DNA from: a virus
Virus record (IMG/VR): IMGVR_UViG_3300030118_003002
Location: 1-64,000 of that record
DNA: 64,000 bases
Reading direction: 5' to 3' (one strand)
The notes under the pieces are model-generated. The model made no database searches. It was not told where the DNA came from and saw nothing but the letters and a program-made list of their open reading frames with translations. Both the position numbers and the translations under genes were made by a program. Each line of letters begins with the position of its first letter. Position 1 is the stretch's first letter. Of this stretch, positions 16,726-26,304 are shown piece after piece.

Positions 16726-17406
16726 ATGGCATATCAACAACCGAACCTAATAGGAACTAATGTTTCAATAACTCCTAATTCAAGCAACCCAAGTCAATTA
16801 AATTCATTTTCTATGAATAAGTTTTTACCTAAACTGCAACAATTTAGAGCAGGTGGAAACATAACAGAATACAAATATGATGCTATTAAACCTAAAAAGC
16901 AACTAAAAGAAATAAAAAAGATTCTATTACCGGAAAAGAAAAGTTTTCTCAAAATAAAATACGGTTATAAATTTAATTTCAAAGATGTATGTATTGTTTG
17001 TGGAACACATCATGTTTGGGAAGCCGGAGATTTTCTAAGACCGCCTATTCCTTTAGATAAAGTTACCAAAGGAAGGCCGATGAGAGGCACTTATTGTCCT
17101 AAACATGCAGCAATACACAAGCAGATGGAAATGCTGCAACAACAAATACTTGCTGATGAACATGGTTTAGACTTCAAGGCGTTTATTCCTAAATTAAAAA
17201 CTCCTCAACTTATGAAGAAAACTCCTCTTGTAACCCTAAGTAAAGAAGATGTTGCTAGTCTCACTTCAACCGGATGGCTTATTAAACCACCCACCTTAGC
17301 GGATAGTGAAACGACTATGGCAGAAATTGTCCGTTTGGTTGTTGAAATAGGATTATCAACGGAAAGATTAAATTATCTTTTAAGTAGCAACAATAAGGAG
17401 GAATGA
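16726..17406 (+). CDS. zinc-binding hypothetical protein
   Basis: The product is 226 residues. A basic first half leads to C-I-V-C-G-T-H-H near residue 87 and Y-C-P-K-H-A near residue 124, a likely Cys/His zinc site. The C-terminal third is helical. It is not recognised. Neighbours on both sides are virion-type genes, so a structural or neck role is possible. It overlaps the next frame near 17403. Confidence 0.6.
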   Translation: MAYQQPNLIGTNVSITPNSSNPSQLNSFSMNKFLPKLQQFRAGGNITEYKYDAIKPKKQLKEIKKILLPEKKSFLKIKYGYKFNFKDVCIVCGTHHVWEAGDFLRPPIPLDKVTKGRPMRGTYCPKHAAIHKQMEMLQQQILADEHGLDFKAFIPKLKTPQLMKKTPLVTLSKEDVASLTSTGWLIKPPTLADSETTMAEIVRLVVEIGLSTERLNYLLSSNNKEE

Positions 17407-17408
17407 AT

Positions 17409-18062
17409 ATGGGATTTTTAGGAACAAGTAATGGGGCAGTAATGGGTGCAGTTCAAGCACAATCAGAACAACAATTCAAAAATGTTAGTAATTTACTTTC
17501 ATTACAAGAAAATCATGTTGAGGAGTTTTTCCAATATCATGGTCAACAATTTTTTGCTGCATTAGAACAATTGATGGAAGATGTAGTAGCAAGGTCGGTT
17601 AGTAAGATGCTAACTCAATTAGTATTTGTTCAAGATTCAACATCGGGAACAATGAAATTACAATCCGGTGCTTTGGCAGAATTTGAAAGAATTACAAAAG
17701 AAAACATTGATTTAGATTTAACAAGACTATTAGATTCAGCAATCAATACAGAAGTTATCAATCAAAGAAAGATGGCAAAACAACAATACCTAGAATCTCA
17801 AGGGTTCTCAACACCAAATGCACAGGTTTCTGCTGGTGCGGCAATTGCTGGTGTAACAGGTAATATGCAACAGTATAACCAAGTAAATAGCGCAGTAAAT
17901 AACGGTTCGGGCTACCCTGTCCCTCCAAATGGAACAGACGGATATGGCAGACCTTATTGGATTGATGCTAATGGTCAAATGTCATATGAACCCCCACAAA
18001 GCGGTTTAGGATTAGGTTCAGCAATACAAAAAGGTGCGGCTTGGGCTAAATGGCTAATGTGA
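17409..18062 (+). CDS. virion-like protein with Gly/Pro-rich C-terminus
   Basis: The product is 217 residues. Residues 15-120 are helical (a Gln-rich bundle), followed by Ala/Gly-rich and then Pro/Gly/Tyr-rich flexible sequence (GYPVPPNGTDGYGRPYW). An in-frame ATG at 17403 overlaps the Shine-Dalgarno AGGAGG, so ATG 17409 is preferred. Its composition suits a virion protein such as an internal or neck component. Not recognised. Confidence 0.6.
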   Translation: MGFLGTSNGAVMGAVQAQSEQQFKNVSNLLSLQENHVEEFFQYHGQQFFAALEQLMEDVVARSVSKMLTQLVFVQDSTSGTMKLQSGALAEFERITKENIDLDLTRLLDSAINTEVINQRKMAKQQYLESQGFSTPNAQVSAGAAIAGVTGNMQQYNQVNSAVNNGSGYPVPPNGTDGYGRPYWIDANGQMSYEPPQSGLGLGSAIQKGAAWAKWLM

Positions 18063-18073
18063 GTTGATTCACA

Positions 18074-19846
18074 ATGGATATTATTTACAGTGGTGCTGGT
18101 GGTAGGTCTATTGATTGGACTACCAAATACGCCACAAGCGAAATGAAGAAATTCATTTTCGGCAGTAAATACTTAGAAACTAGAAAAAAGGACTATAATG
18201 ACATTAAAAATTATATTGAAGGCGTTCCTAAAATAAACGATACTTTAGATAAAAAGGAATTTGATAAAATTAATGATGATGCTATAACTAAAATTAAAGC
18301 AACTAAAATTAAAGATATGGCAGTTCCTTTTGACAATGTTTATTTTCTAGATTTAGTGGGAAAATATACAATACAACAATTAGGAAACGATAGAGTTTTA
18401 GATGAAATTACAGGAGAAACTAGCCGTGTTGATTTTGAAGATGTAATTCAAGATGGATGGCGTGGTGATATGGACACTTACTATAATGAATTATGGAAAA
18501 GTGGAAAGGTTAGTGAAAAAACTAGCAAAAATAAAGAAGTAAAAACTATTATTTTAGATGAAACAGATTTAGAATCAGTTACACCAAATGTAGGAAAACC
18601 TAGAACTAAAATAGAAAAAATCAGTAGTTTAGGTTTTGAGTATATTTATGGTGATAAAATAAATAGAAATATTAATTTAAGAGAAAAGGGTTTAGGAAAG
18701 GAAGGACAATCAATAAAACCTGCACAAAAATTTGGACTAGAAGGGAAAAAAGTTATCCCTGATGATTTAATGCAATCTTATGATAAGTTTTATCAAAGAG
18801 TAAAAATCAGTGATGAGGGAAAGGTAAAACGCACTACTTTTGACATACCTTATATTTTTACTAGAAGTCTTTATTTTGCAGAAGAAATGAAAGAATCTGT
18901 GGAAGAAAAAATATCCAAAGTAAATAAAATAATTAAGGATTTCAATATTACCTTTACAGACAAAGATGAAGATAAAACATATGAACAAAAAAAATTAGAA
19001 TCTTTAACTAAATCTCTTAAAAATGCAAAAAAATATTTAAGAATGACAGCCAATTTGCGAAAAGAAATAAAAGACCAAATGAAAGTTTATAATAAAACTG
19101 ATGATTTGCTAGATTCTGTTAGGGAAAAAATAGAAAATGCTGAACAATTAACAGATGAAGAATTAAACAGTATTAGCGAAATAGGTGAATTAGAAAGATT
19201 AATGGGTAAAAAGAAAGTAAAGATTAACTTTAAAGATGAATATCTTAAATTTACTGATAAAAAAACTATGCCCGAAGATGAATATTTGTTAGAACTTTTC
19301 GATGAATTAACTGATGTTTATGATAATGTAATTAATAAAAGAGTAGTTGAATGGTTGGAAAAATATGAGGAATTAGGTCTTAAACTTAATAAAGAATTTG
19401 AAAAGAATATGCCTGAATTACCTAAAACAAAATTAACTTCGAAGGAACAAAGAGAAGCATTTAATAATCCTAAATCATTTATTAAAAACGATAAAGACAT
19501 TATAAGAGCATTAAATGATTTAAAGGTAGTATATAGAATAGAATTAAAAGTTACTAAAGAAACAAAGAAAAACAAAGATAAAGAAGTAACTACCTACACT
19601 GTCAATACATTCATGTTAACTATGAAAGAAGAATTAGTTCCTCCTATTGTTCCTAAAGGAACGGGTGGGGGTTCAGAAGCCTCACCATTTAGACAAAGAG
19701 GCGTAACAAGGAGAGCCTCACCTAGTAAAGAAACCCCTAGTCCTTTAGCAATAGAAGGAAAAAAATCTTACGAAGTAAAAAACGATATTAATTTATTTGC
19801 AAAAAGAATTAATAAAAAATTAAGACAATTGGAGTTAGTGATATAA
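18074..19846 (+). CDS. Lys/Glu-rich coiled-coil virion protein
   Basis: The product is 590 residues, dominated by charged helices with likely coiled coils (about 270-450), resembling the 1022-residue protein at 3981 in composition. A Gly/Ser/Pro linker near residue 530 (GTGGGSEASPF) precedes a basic C-terminal helix. No enzyme motif is visible. It precedes the head-tail connector gene, with TAATG coupling. An internal or ejected virion protein is the best guess. Confidence 0.65.
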   Translation: MDIIYSGAGGRSIDWTTKYATSEMKKFIFGSKYLETRKKDYNDIKNYIEGVPKINDTLDKKEFDKINDDAITKIKATKIKDMAVPFDNVYFLDLVGKYTIQQLGNDRVLDEITGETSRVDFEDVIQDGWRGDMDTYYNELWKSGKVSEKTSKNKEVKTIILDETDLESVTPNVGKPRTKIEKISSLGFEYIYGDKINRNINLREKGLGKEGQSIKPAQKFGLEGKKVIPDDLMQSYDKFYQRVKISDEGKVKRTTFDIPYIFTRSLYFAEEMKESVEEKISKVNKIIKDFNITFTDKDEDKTYEQKKLESLTKSLKNAKKYLRMTANLRKEIKDQMKVYNKTDDLLDSVREKIENAEQLTDEELNSISEIGELERLMGKKKVKINFKDEYLKFTDKKTMPEDEYLLELFDELTDVYDNVINKRVVEWLEKYEELGLKLNKEFEKNMPELPKTKLTSKEQREAFNNPKSFIKNDKDIIRALNDLKVVYRIELKVTKETKKNKDKEVTTYTVNTFMLTMKEELVPPIVPKGTGGGSEASPFRQRGVTRRASPSKETPSPLAIEGKKSYEVKNDINLFAKRINKKLRQLELVI

Positions 19847-20961
19847 TGCCCGTAGCATCCTCCCCTAGTGACTATACCGCAATCAATGTTGACTATTCAA
19901 CAGGTAATGGATTTTATACAGATAAGGATGCCGTTTCTGATATGCTACAAGTTCCAGCATTTTCTTCTTCCACATATCCTTCTCAAGCACAAGTCGGTGC
20001 TATTATCAAAAACATAGAAGGTATTGTTGATGATAAAGTAAAGAGGTCATACAGACCAATTATTTATGAAAACGAATTCCATAACTTTGAGTTTATTCGT
20101 CATCCTATGCAATCTTATTATGGTGGCTATGTTGGATTCATTCAGTTAGATACTATGAAAGTTAAGAAGATTATTTCTCTAAAGGTTTGGCAAGGAAATC
20201 AATATCAAGAGTTAGCATCGGCTTCCGCATCTATTACATTAGACAGTAGCGGATATAATAATCTAAGAAGCATTACATTACAATTACCTAATAGTGGTGA
20301 TTCGTGGGTATTGTATCATCATGCAGAAGGAAGTTTAGCGGCACATAATACATTCCATAATGGCTTCGGTTCTAAAACAACCGCAAAGGAAATATGTCAT
20401 TTGATTAATGAAGAATACCCTGCTAGCACTGCACAATTTACAGGAGCAACAAGAGACAAAGTATTGACTTCTTCACCTAATGGTCTAAACATAAGTGACT
20501 TCTTTTATGCTAGCACAGACCCCGATAACAGTAATAAAATCAACATTTCTAGCCTTTTATCCGGTGAAGACGGTTCGGCTTGCACTCTTACAATAGCAGA
20601 TAAAGCAGGTCAAGATTCAAGCACTACATCAACGCCATTTACTGATATGCAAGATATGAAAAGACTTGGTTCTTTTTGGACTATTGGGGATGAAGGTCGA
20701 GTATTCTTCCTTAGAGATTATCCTTACCATACTCAAAATTCAATCATTGTGACCTATATTGCTGGCAGTAGCCGTGTTCCTTCCGCTATACACAAAGCAA
20801 CAACAATGTTAGTAGCGGCTGAAATATTACGACATGACGACCAAACAATAATGATTGCTGAAACAGGCGGTAATATTAGCACTAAAGAGAAATATGATAT
20901 TCTGACAAAAGAAGCGATGGATATACTGAAAGGTAAAGGTGACTTAGTGTTCTTACTTTGA
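19846..20961 (+). CDS. head-tail connector protein
   Basis: The product is 371 residues. The ends resemble a gp6/gp15-type connector: YPSQAQVGAIIKNIEGIVDD near the start and AIHKATTMLVAAEILRHDD near the end form the helical adaptor core. A central insertion (about 120-260) is Ser/Thr-rich and beta-like, making it longer than usual connectors. It is followed by short neck genes and then the tail tube. It would seal the portal and provide the tail docking surface. Confidence 0.65.
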   Translation: MPVASSPSDYTAINVDYSTGNGFYTDKDAVSDMLQVPAFSSSTYPSQAQVGAIIKNIEGIVDDKVKRSYRPIIYENEFHNFEFIRHPMQSYYGGYVGFIQLDTMKVKKIISLKVWQGNQYQELASASASITLDSSGYNNLRSITLQLPNSGDSWVLYHHAEGSLAAHNTFHNGFGSKTTAKEICHLINEEYPASTAQFTGATRDKVLTSSPNGLNISDFFYASTDPDNSNKINISSLLSGEDGSACTLTIADKAGQDSSTTSTPFTDMQDMKRLGSFWTIGDEGRVFFLRDYPYHTQNSIIVTYIAGSSRVPSAIHKATTMLVAAEILRHDDQTIMIAETGGNISTKEKYDILTKEAMDILKGKGDLVFLL

Positions 20962-20973
20962 TTAGGTGTTATT

Positions 20974-21192
20974 ATGGCAAGAAGCATGGCGGTTTCACTT
21001 AAAGACTTCAATAGGTATTTAGCCATTGAAAAGGAAAGACAAGCCGCTTTACAAGAGGTATCAGAAATATTAGGATTCGATATTAGTTTCAGCGAAGAAG
21101 AAATGATTAACAATGCTAGTGAAAGTTACTCAAAAGCAGTTAGTGAACAAATAAAAAAGGAGGCGGCTGAATGGATGAAGTTTCGCTTTTGA
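20974..21192 (+). CDS. small neck-region protein
   Basis: The product is 72 residues, helical and charged (LKDFNRYLAIEKERQAALQE). Its position between the head-tail connector and the putative tail terminator fits a small neck or head-closure subunit, but no family is recognised. Its 3' end overlaps the next gene by 22 bases and contains that gene's GGAGG site. Confidence 0.6.
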   Translation: MARSMAVSLKDFNRYLAIEKERQAALQEVSEILGFDISFSEEEMINNASESYSKAVSEQIKKEAAEWMKFRF

Positions 21193-21680
21193 TTGATTTA
21201 GTTAGCACTAATTGGGCTAGTTCCGCTACTACTTTACAAAGTGCTGGCACTATTTCAGCAGACCACGCTGGAACTCCTAACTTTGTTGATGTTAGAACAT
21301 TACAAAAAAATAGAGGAGTTAGGTATGATTTAACCGCTAAAGATGTAATTATATTCTTTGAGGATGGACAAAACCTAGAATATCCTACTACTCATTTTGA
21401 TGTTAGACATGAGACATATACATTTACTATGCACATTCGAACAATACATGATGAAAGGGCTGGAACTGACGCTGCATTTGGCAAAGATAGGCTAAGGGCT
21501 TTATACTTGATTGCTCGTCATGCAATTGAACGGGGGCGAAGGGGCTATACTGCAAGTGATGGTTCTAAGTTTAATCAAATATTTATTGGTTCTAGAAATG
21601 AAAGTAATGACCGTTCAAAACGATTATTTGGATATAAAGTAAACATTGAAGCAAAAAGATTCGCATTAACACTCCCTTAG
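21171..21680 (+). CDS. putative tail completion/terminator protein
   Basis: The product is 169 residues with an alpha/beta pattern: an N-terminal helix, a strand VRYDLTAKDVIIFFEDG, a central strand YTFTMHIRTIHDER and a helix LRALYLIARHAIERGRRG. This and its place immediately before the tail tube gene match tail terminator proteins that cap siphovirus tails. The start ATG at 21171 is set by GGAGG seven bases upstream. Confidence 0.55.
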   Translation: MDEVSLLIDLVSTNWASSATTLQSAGTISADHAGTPNFVDVRTLQKNRGVRYDLTAKDVIIFFEDGQNLEYPTTHFDVRHETYTFTMHIRTIHDERAGTDAAFGKDRLRALYLIARHAIERGRRGYTASDGSKFNQIFIGSRNESNDRSKRLFGYKVNIEAKRFALTLP

Positions 21681-21710
21681 TAAGTTTGTAAAGGAAAGGA
21701 GAGATTAATT

Positions 21711-23360
21711 ATGTCAGCAGAAGATATATTTTTAGGAAGTCAAGCAAGTTTAACGATGATTCCCGAAGTGGATTTATACATACCGTTAGACCATAGCAAT
21801 AGCACAGGAAGCGGAGAAAATTCAGGAAACACAAATACCATAAGAGCGCATAATGATTGGGAAGCGCACTTTTTGATGGTAAATAATTTATACACAGGAT
21901 GCACTGTTGAATTATATGCAACAGGCGCACCAACAACTGTAATTTCAACTCATACTATTTCCTCAAATACTGAAAAAGACATAGTTCTCTCTCCCGACCC
22001 AAGAACAATCGTTTCGGGTGATTTCATCCATATTAGAGGATATGGTGCGCCATGTGTCGGTTTATACACAGGCTCAACTAAAAGATTGAATGCTGATAAT
22101 TGGCTAGGTCTATTAGAAACAGGAACATTCCCTAATCTTGAAGTGGAAATGAAACAATTGAATCTTTCACTTGGAGGTTCAAGAAATTTTACTCATCAAT
22201 ATAAGGGAGTAAAAACTGCTTCCGGTGGTAATTTAGCAGTGATGGCTAATCATGGTGCTTGGCTTTACTATGCTTTAGGTAAATGCACAGAAATTACTGC
22301 TACCTTTGAGGCAAGTAATCCCGCTAACAAACTAACAGGTCATGGTGCAAATACAACAAAAGATGATAGAAGGAATGTTTATCTTGATACTACTAATGGC
22401 GGTGCTGAAACAGGAACGATTACTTCAAGCGAATTTTTGGAACAAGGGCCAATTTTCTATAAAACCGCAAGAGGTTCAAATACATTAGTTCCTCCTTTAC
22501 TACACGGTTTTGATTTGAACACTAATATGGAATTATTGAACAGACCTACATCATCTGCAACAAATGTAGCAAATCCTATCACATATAAGTTTGAAGAAGC
22601 AAACGGGGAAAAACTTCCTTCTTTTGCTCTTGAACAAACATTGGCTAAATCTAGCACATTGACTACTAGAACTTCTCCAAGCGGGGCTTCGGAAGATACT
22701 ACCTTCGTTAGAATTGCTACCGGAAATAGGGTAAATACATTCACTATGACCGCTAATGAAAATGAAGAAGTTAAAATGACTATGGATTTGAATACAAGAA
22801 CAGTTCATAAATTAGACCAAGACGAAAACTATGAAGCAAGGGGCGGGATAACAGATAATCGCCAATTGTTTAATTTCGAACAGGCCAATAATACTAGCAC
22901 AACTGATAAAGACGCTGAGTTTTTAGAGCCGTTTTTCTTCTCAAGTGGTGTGTTTAGTATCTTTGGGCAACAATTCCTAAAGGTTACTAACCTTACTTTA
23001 ACTATCAATAACAACTTACAAGATAAAAGATATATTGGTATTGGTAACAAAGACATAAAAGAAGGTATTCCCGCACAAAGAAATTATGAAGTTTCATTTA
23101 CTGCTATGGTAACTGATGATAAACTGTTTGAAGAATTGTTTAATGAAACAGAAACAGATAATACTTCTTCAACTCTTCTTACTTTACAATTTGATAAAGC
23201 AAATGGAGAACAAATACTTATTAAATTAGCAGATTATCACCTAAATGCTGCTAACTTTACTATTCCTGAAGATAAAGGGCCAATTACTGTTGAAGGAACA
23301 GTAATGCCTAGAAGTTTAGAATCATGCACAGTTAAAACTCATTGGGTATTGCAGGGGTGA
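21711..23360 (+). CDS. major tail tube protein
   Basis: The 549-residue product is large for a tube protein but fits one by position (after the terminator, before chaperone and tape measure) and by composition: beta-rich with segments such as YEVSFTAMVTDDKLFEEL and FPNLEVEMKQLNLSLGGSRN. The C-terminal half likely forms the tube domain, and the N-terminal 140 residues may be an extra surface domain. No sheath gene is seen, so a non-contractile tail is suggested. The start has AAAGGAGAG. Confidence 0.7.
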   Translation: MSAEDIFLGSQASLTMIPEVDLYIPLDHSNSTGSGENSGNTNTIRAHNDWEAHFLMVNNLYTGCTVELYATGAPTTVISTHTISSNTEKDIVLSPDPRTIVSGDFIHIRGYGAPCVGLYTGSTKRLNADNWLGLLETGTFPNLEVEMKQLNLSLGGSRNFTHQYKGVKTASGGNLAVMANHGAWLYYALGKCTEITATFEASNPANKLTGHGANTTKDDRRNVYLDTTNGGAETGTITSSEFLEQGPIFYKTARGSNTLVPPLLHGFDLNTNMELLNRPTSSATNVANPITYKFEEANGEKLPSFALEQTLAKSSTLTTRTSPSGASEDTTFVRIATGNRVNTFTMTANENEEVKMTMDLNTRTVHKLDQDENYEARGGITDNRQLFNFEQANNTSTTDKDAEFLEPFFFSSGVFSIFGQQFLKVTNLTLTINNNLQDKRYIGIGNKDIKEGIPAQRNYEVSFTAMVTDDKLFEELFNETETDNTSSTLLTLQFDKANGEQILIKLADYHLNAANFTIPEDKGPITVEGTVMPRSLESCTVKTHWVLQG

Positions 23361-23365
23361 TTAAA

Positions 23366-23500
23366 ATGGTATCAAAATCAGAAAAAGGAATTTTAGTTCG
23401 AGAAAGACTAGAAGAAGCCTCTAAGAAAAAGAAACCTGCTAAAAAAGAAACTACTGAGGTAAAAAAAGAAGAACCTAAGAAGTCTAAATTAGCAGAATAA
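23366..23500 (+). CDS. basic 44-residue protein after tail tube
   Basis: The product is 44 residues, largely Lys/Glu with a repeated KK-P-A-K-K type pattern. It has a GGGGTGATTAAA start signal, so it is probably translated. The tail resembles the low-complexity end of the 115-residue protein at 14354. Function is unknown. A stem-loop follows at 23507. Confidence 0.55.
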   Translation: MVSKSEKGILVRERLEEASKKKKPAKKETTEVKKEEPKKSKLAE

Positions 23501-23506
23501 TATTCC

Positions 23507-23533
23507 ACCAACACCGTTTGTTTGTTTGTTGGT
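23507..23533 (+). terminator. stem-loop, possible terminator or attenuator
   Basis: ACCAACA pairs with TGTTGGT across a 13-base loop and is followed by a short T run. It separates the abundant tail tube transcript from the chaperone and tape-measure genes, where partial termination would help set protein ratios. The stem is short, so the call is tentative. Confidence 0.35.
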
Positions 23534-23549
23534 TTTGAAGGTGGATAAT

Positions 23550-23915
23550 ATGGAAAAGAAAATTATAAGTAATAAAAATGTGCTTTTTGCATTGAACGAA
23601 TCGACACTACATTATGTTAAAGTGTCAGCAGAATTAGACGAATATATCAAGGTATGGGTTAAAGAACCTACTTGGCTTGAAGCCGAAAAAGCCTTGAATT
23701 CCGTCATGAAAATTAACTCTCGCACTCAATCTTTCGACCTTGATATAAATGCCATGTATAGGTATATGGTCGAAAACTTCATTGAAAAGACAGAACCTTC
23801 ATTATCAACAATTGATATGTTGCGTCTTAGCCCTTATGTTGGCAACCAATTAAAAGAAATTCTTCCTAACCCTATGAGTCTGATGCAGGAGGATGAAGAA
23901 AAAAAGGATGATTAA
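23550..23915 (+). CDS. tail assembly chaperone, first frame
   Basis: The product is 121 residues. Position (between tail tube and tape measure), length and an acidic C-terminus (LMQEDEEKKDD) match the gpG-like tail assembly chaperone that binds the tape measure during tail formation. The frame opens at 23526, but GGTGG places the start at ATG 23550. A run of seven adenines near the 3' end forms A-AAA-AAG in the reading frame, a classic slippery heptamer. See the frame at 23893. Confidence 0.7.
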   Translation: MEKKIISNKNVLFALNESTLHYVKVSAELDEYIKVWVKEPTWLEAEKALNSVMKINSRTQSFDLDINAMYRYMVENFIEKTEPSLSTIDMLRLSPYVGNQLKEILPNPMSLMQEDEEKKDD

Positions 23916-24123
23916 GGGTGCGTTTAAGGGAAAAGAAACTGACCCTAAAACAGCATCTTTAGTCACCGTATATATGCTTTCTAAGGCTTTAGCAATAAGT
24001 CCGTTAGAAGTGTATAAAATGCCTGTTAGTCTTGTTAAAGATTTATTACAGGTTCATTCAGTTGTTGAGGAATTTAAGTCAGAAGAAATAGATAAAGCAC
24101 AAAGAAAGGCAAAGGTGAGATAA
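23893..24123 (+). CDS. tail assembly chaperone, second frame
   Basis: This 76-residue frame overlaps the end of the chaperone gene and ends at the start of the tape measure (TAATG), the place of gpT in lambda-like tails. A helical core (SLVTVYMLSKALAISPLEVY) looks real. It may be reached by frameshifting from the upstream gene. A -1 slip ends at once at a TGA, so -2 or +1 slippage would be needed. Independent initiation at ATG 23893 or 23908 is the alternative, although AGGAGG is poorly spaced for both. Confidence 0.65.
   Translation: MKKKRMIKGAFKGKETDPKTASLVTVYMLSKALAISPLEVYKMPVSLVKDLLQVHSVVEEFKSEEIDKAQRKAKVR
23900..23906 (+). other. candidate slippery heptamer A-AAA-AAG
   Basis: Seven bases in frame with the chaperone gene read A-AAA-AAG, immediately before its stop, in the overlap with the second frame. 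The shift needed to join the two frames is +1 or -2. The -2 type is known for the equivalent gene pair in phage Mu. Confidence 0.45.
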
Positions 24124-26300
24124 TGTCTGAGGCCGAGCAAAGCATCAATAATGTTTCACAATCTATTACTGATTTATCTGCAACACTTTCTGAAAATGCT
24201 AAAAGATTCGCATTAAGCAGTAGTAGGATTGTCGAATGGTCTAAATCAACAGGAAAAGCAGGTAAGCGTTGGACTACATTTAGTCGTTTAACTTCCGGAA
24301 CAGGTCTTTGGAAGTTTCAGAATTATTTGCGTGGAACACTAGAAGTTATTGGTGCTTTTGGTGAAAGAACTGATGAGGCTATTAAGGCTCAAACAGAACA
24401 AGAAAAGGCATTGGCTAAAAGTATTCAAGGAGTAAGAAATATCAGAAAAGAATACAATGCTTTAAGTGAAGTAGTTAAAAATCAAACTAATCTCGATAAG
24501 AATTTGATGAATCTTAAAAATAAAGAAGACAAAGAAATTAAAAAACGAAGGACAAACCAAATAAAAACACAAGGCGAAGTGAGAAAACAAAATAAATTGT
24601 TACAGGAAAGATTAGAAAGACAAAAAGAAATCCAAGAAGAGATTGCTAATGTGGAAAAAGGTCGAAATTTTGCAGGTAAAGTAAAGGAACTTAAAGAACT
24701 GAATAAGTTGGAAAAAATGGCAACTGCGCAATTAGAAGAATCAAAAAAATTACTTGAAGAGAAACAACAAAAATTAGATGATATGAAAAGTGTTGAATCT
24801 ATTCGAGAAGAATTTGAAGCACAAAGGCAAAATATTAAGGAATTAGCAAAATATAGTGATGCACAAATACAGGCTTTAGAATCCACCACCGCTTTTAATA
24901 CTGCTATAATTGCAGGGAAAACAGATGCAGAAGCCTATGCTGATGCTTTCAAACAAATAGGTGAAAATGTTGAATTAAACCAAAAATCATTCGATGCATT
25001 TAAGAAAAAGCAACAAGAAGTGTTGAAAATACAAGAAGCGTTTGATAAAGGAACTCAAAGTGCTGAATTTTCTAAGTTAGGAAAAGATGTTAGAGACCAA
25101 CGAGATAAACTCAAAGATACAAGAAAGAAAGAATCAGAAGAGTTTAAACAAAAGGTCGGAGAAGGAGCAAAAGGCACTTTTCAAGTAGCAAAAAAAGGAA
25201 CAGTAGGTCTGCTTAAAAATGTTAATCCTAAAACACTGTTTAAAAATGTTAAAAAATCTGCTAAATTTACAACAGAAACATACAAGAAAATTAGGAAGGC
25301 GGAAAGAATACAAAAAATGAGACTCAAATTACAGATGAAAGCCATAGCATTCCAACAATTTATGAAGCCGATTCTTAACATGGCATTTAAGTTCTTAATA
25401 TTTGGTATATTGGGAATGATTGCGGTGTTAGCAATTGCTAAAGTTGCTTATGATATTATGGGAGTAATGTCTAGTTTTGGAGTATTTGATGATATTAAAG
25501 AAATAATAGGTCATGTGATAACCATAGGAGGGGCAATATTCGGAATTATAGGGTCATTTTTATCTGGTGATTTTGAGTCTATGTTTGATTATTTAGGAAC
25601 TATAATGTCGTCTTTAATGAGTATAGGTTGGAATTTAATAACGATATTTGCAAAAGGGCTTTTCGCAATTGCGGTTGGTTTATTTTATTCTCTTATAGAA
25701 GGAATAACTTGGTTCTTTGGCGGTGGTTGGAAAGTAGCATTACCCGCAATTCTTAAATTAGGATTAATAATACTTGCTTTATACTTCGTAAAGTATCTAT
25801 TAAGTCAAGCATTACTAATAATAGCAATATACGCTTTACCTATTATGATGTGGGTATTGCTTGGTGCGCTCCTCACCGCATTATTTATGAAACTTTACAA
25901 AGAATTTGAAATGATTAGAAATATTGCTGATGGTGCTGTCGCTTATTTGGAAATGGCATGGGATTTTGTCACAGGCATTTGGAAAGCAATAAGAGGTTCT
26001 ATCAACGATGTATTAGATTGGTTCGGTGCAGATAAATTGGCAACGGGAGGTTTAACTGACGGTAATACAACATTAGTTGGAGAAAACGGGCCAGAAAGAG
26101 TAAGATTACCAGCAGGTTCAAGAGTTTATTCTAATTCACAAAGCAGGTCAATGACAGGCGGTTCAACAGTAATTAATAATCATATTACTATTAATGCAAA
26201 AGATACTTCTGATGCAGAATTAAGAAGAATTGCAGAAAAGATAGGCAATATGGTAAACAATAAAATGAACAGAACAGTATCTTCAAGAACATTAGGGTGA
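24123..26300 (+). CDS. tail tape measure protein
   Basis: This 725-residue protein sets tail length. Residues 80-380 are charged coiled coil. Residues about 410-600 contain several hydrophobic helices that could insert in the host membrane at DNA entry. The C-terminus has LATGGLTDGNTTLVGENGPE followed by Val/Asn-rich sequence, a signature seen at the end of many tape measures. It follows the tail chaperone genes and precedes distal tail genes. Its length predicts a tail of roughly 100 nm if about 0.15 nm per residue applies. Confidence 0.88.
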   Translation: MSEAEQSINNVSQSITDLSATLSENAKRFALSSSRIVEWSKSTGKAGKRWTTFSRLTSGTGLWKFQNYLRGTLEVIGAFGERTDEAIKAQTEQEKALAKSIQGVRNIRKEYNALSEVVKNQTNLDKNLMNLKNKEDKEIKKRRTNQIKTQGEVRKQNKLLQERLERQKEIQEEIANVEKGRNFAGKVKELKELNKLEKMATAQLEESKKLLEEKQQKLDDMKSVESIREEFEAQRQNIKELAKYSDAQIQALESTTAFNTAIIAGKTDAEAYADAFKQIGENVELNQKSFDAFKKKQQEVLKIQEAFDKGTQSAEFSKLGKDVRDQRDKLKDTRKKESEEFKQKVGEGAKGTFQVAKKGTVGLLKNVNPKTLFKNVKKSAKFTTETYKKIRKAERIQKMRLKLQMKAIAFQQFMKPILNMAFKFLIFGILGMIAVLAIAKVAYDIMGVMSSFGVFDDIKEIIGHVITIGGAIFGIIGSFLSGDFESMFDYLGTIMSSLMSIGWNLITIFAKGLFAIAVGLFYSLIEGITWFFGGGWKVALPAILKLGLIILALYFVKYLLSQALLIIAIYALPIMMWVLLGALLTALFMKLYKEFEMIRNIADGAVAYLEMAWDFVTGIWKAIRGSINDVLDWFGADKLATGGLTDGNTTLVGENGPERVRLPAGSRVYSNSQSRSMTGGSTVINNHITINAKDTSDAELRRIAEKIGNMVNNKMNRTVSSRTLG

Positions 26301-26304
26301 TTAA

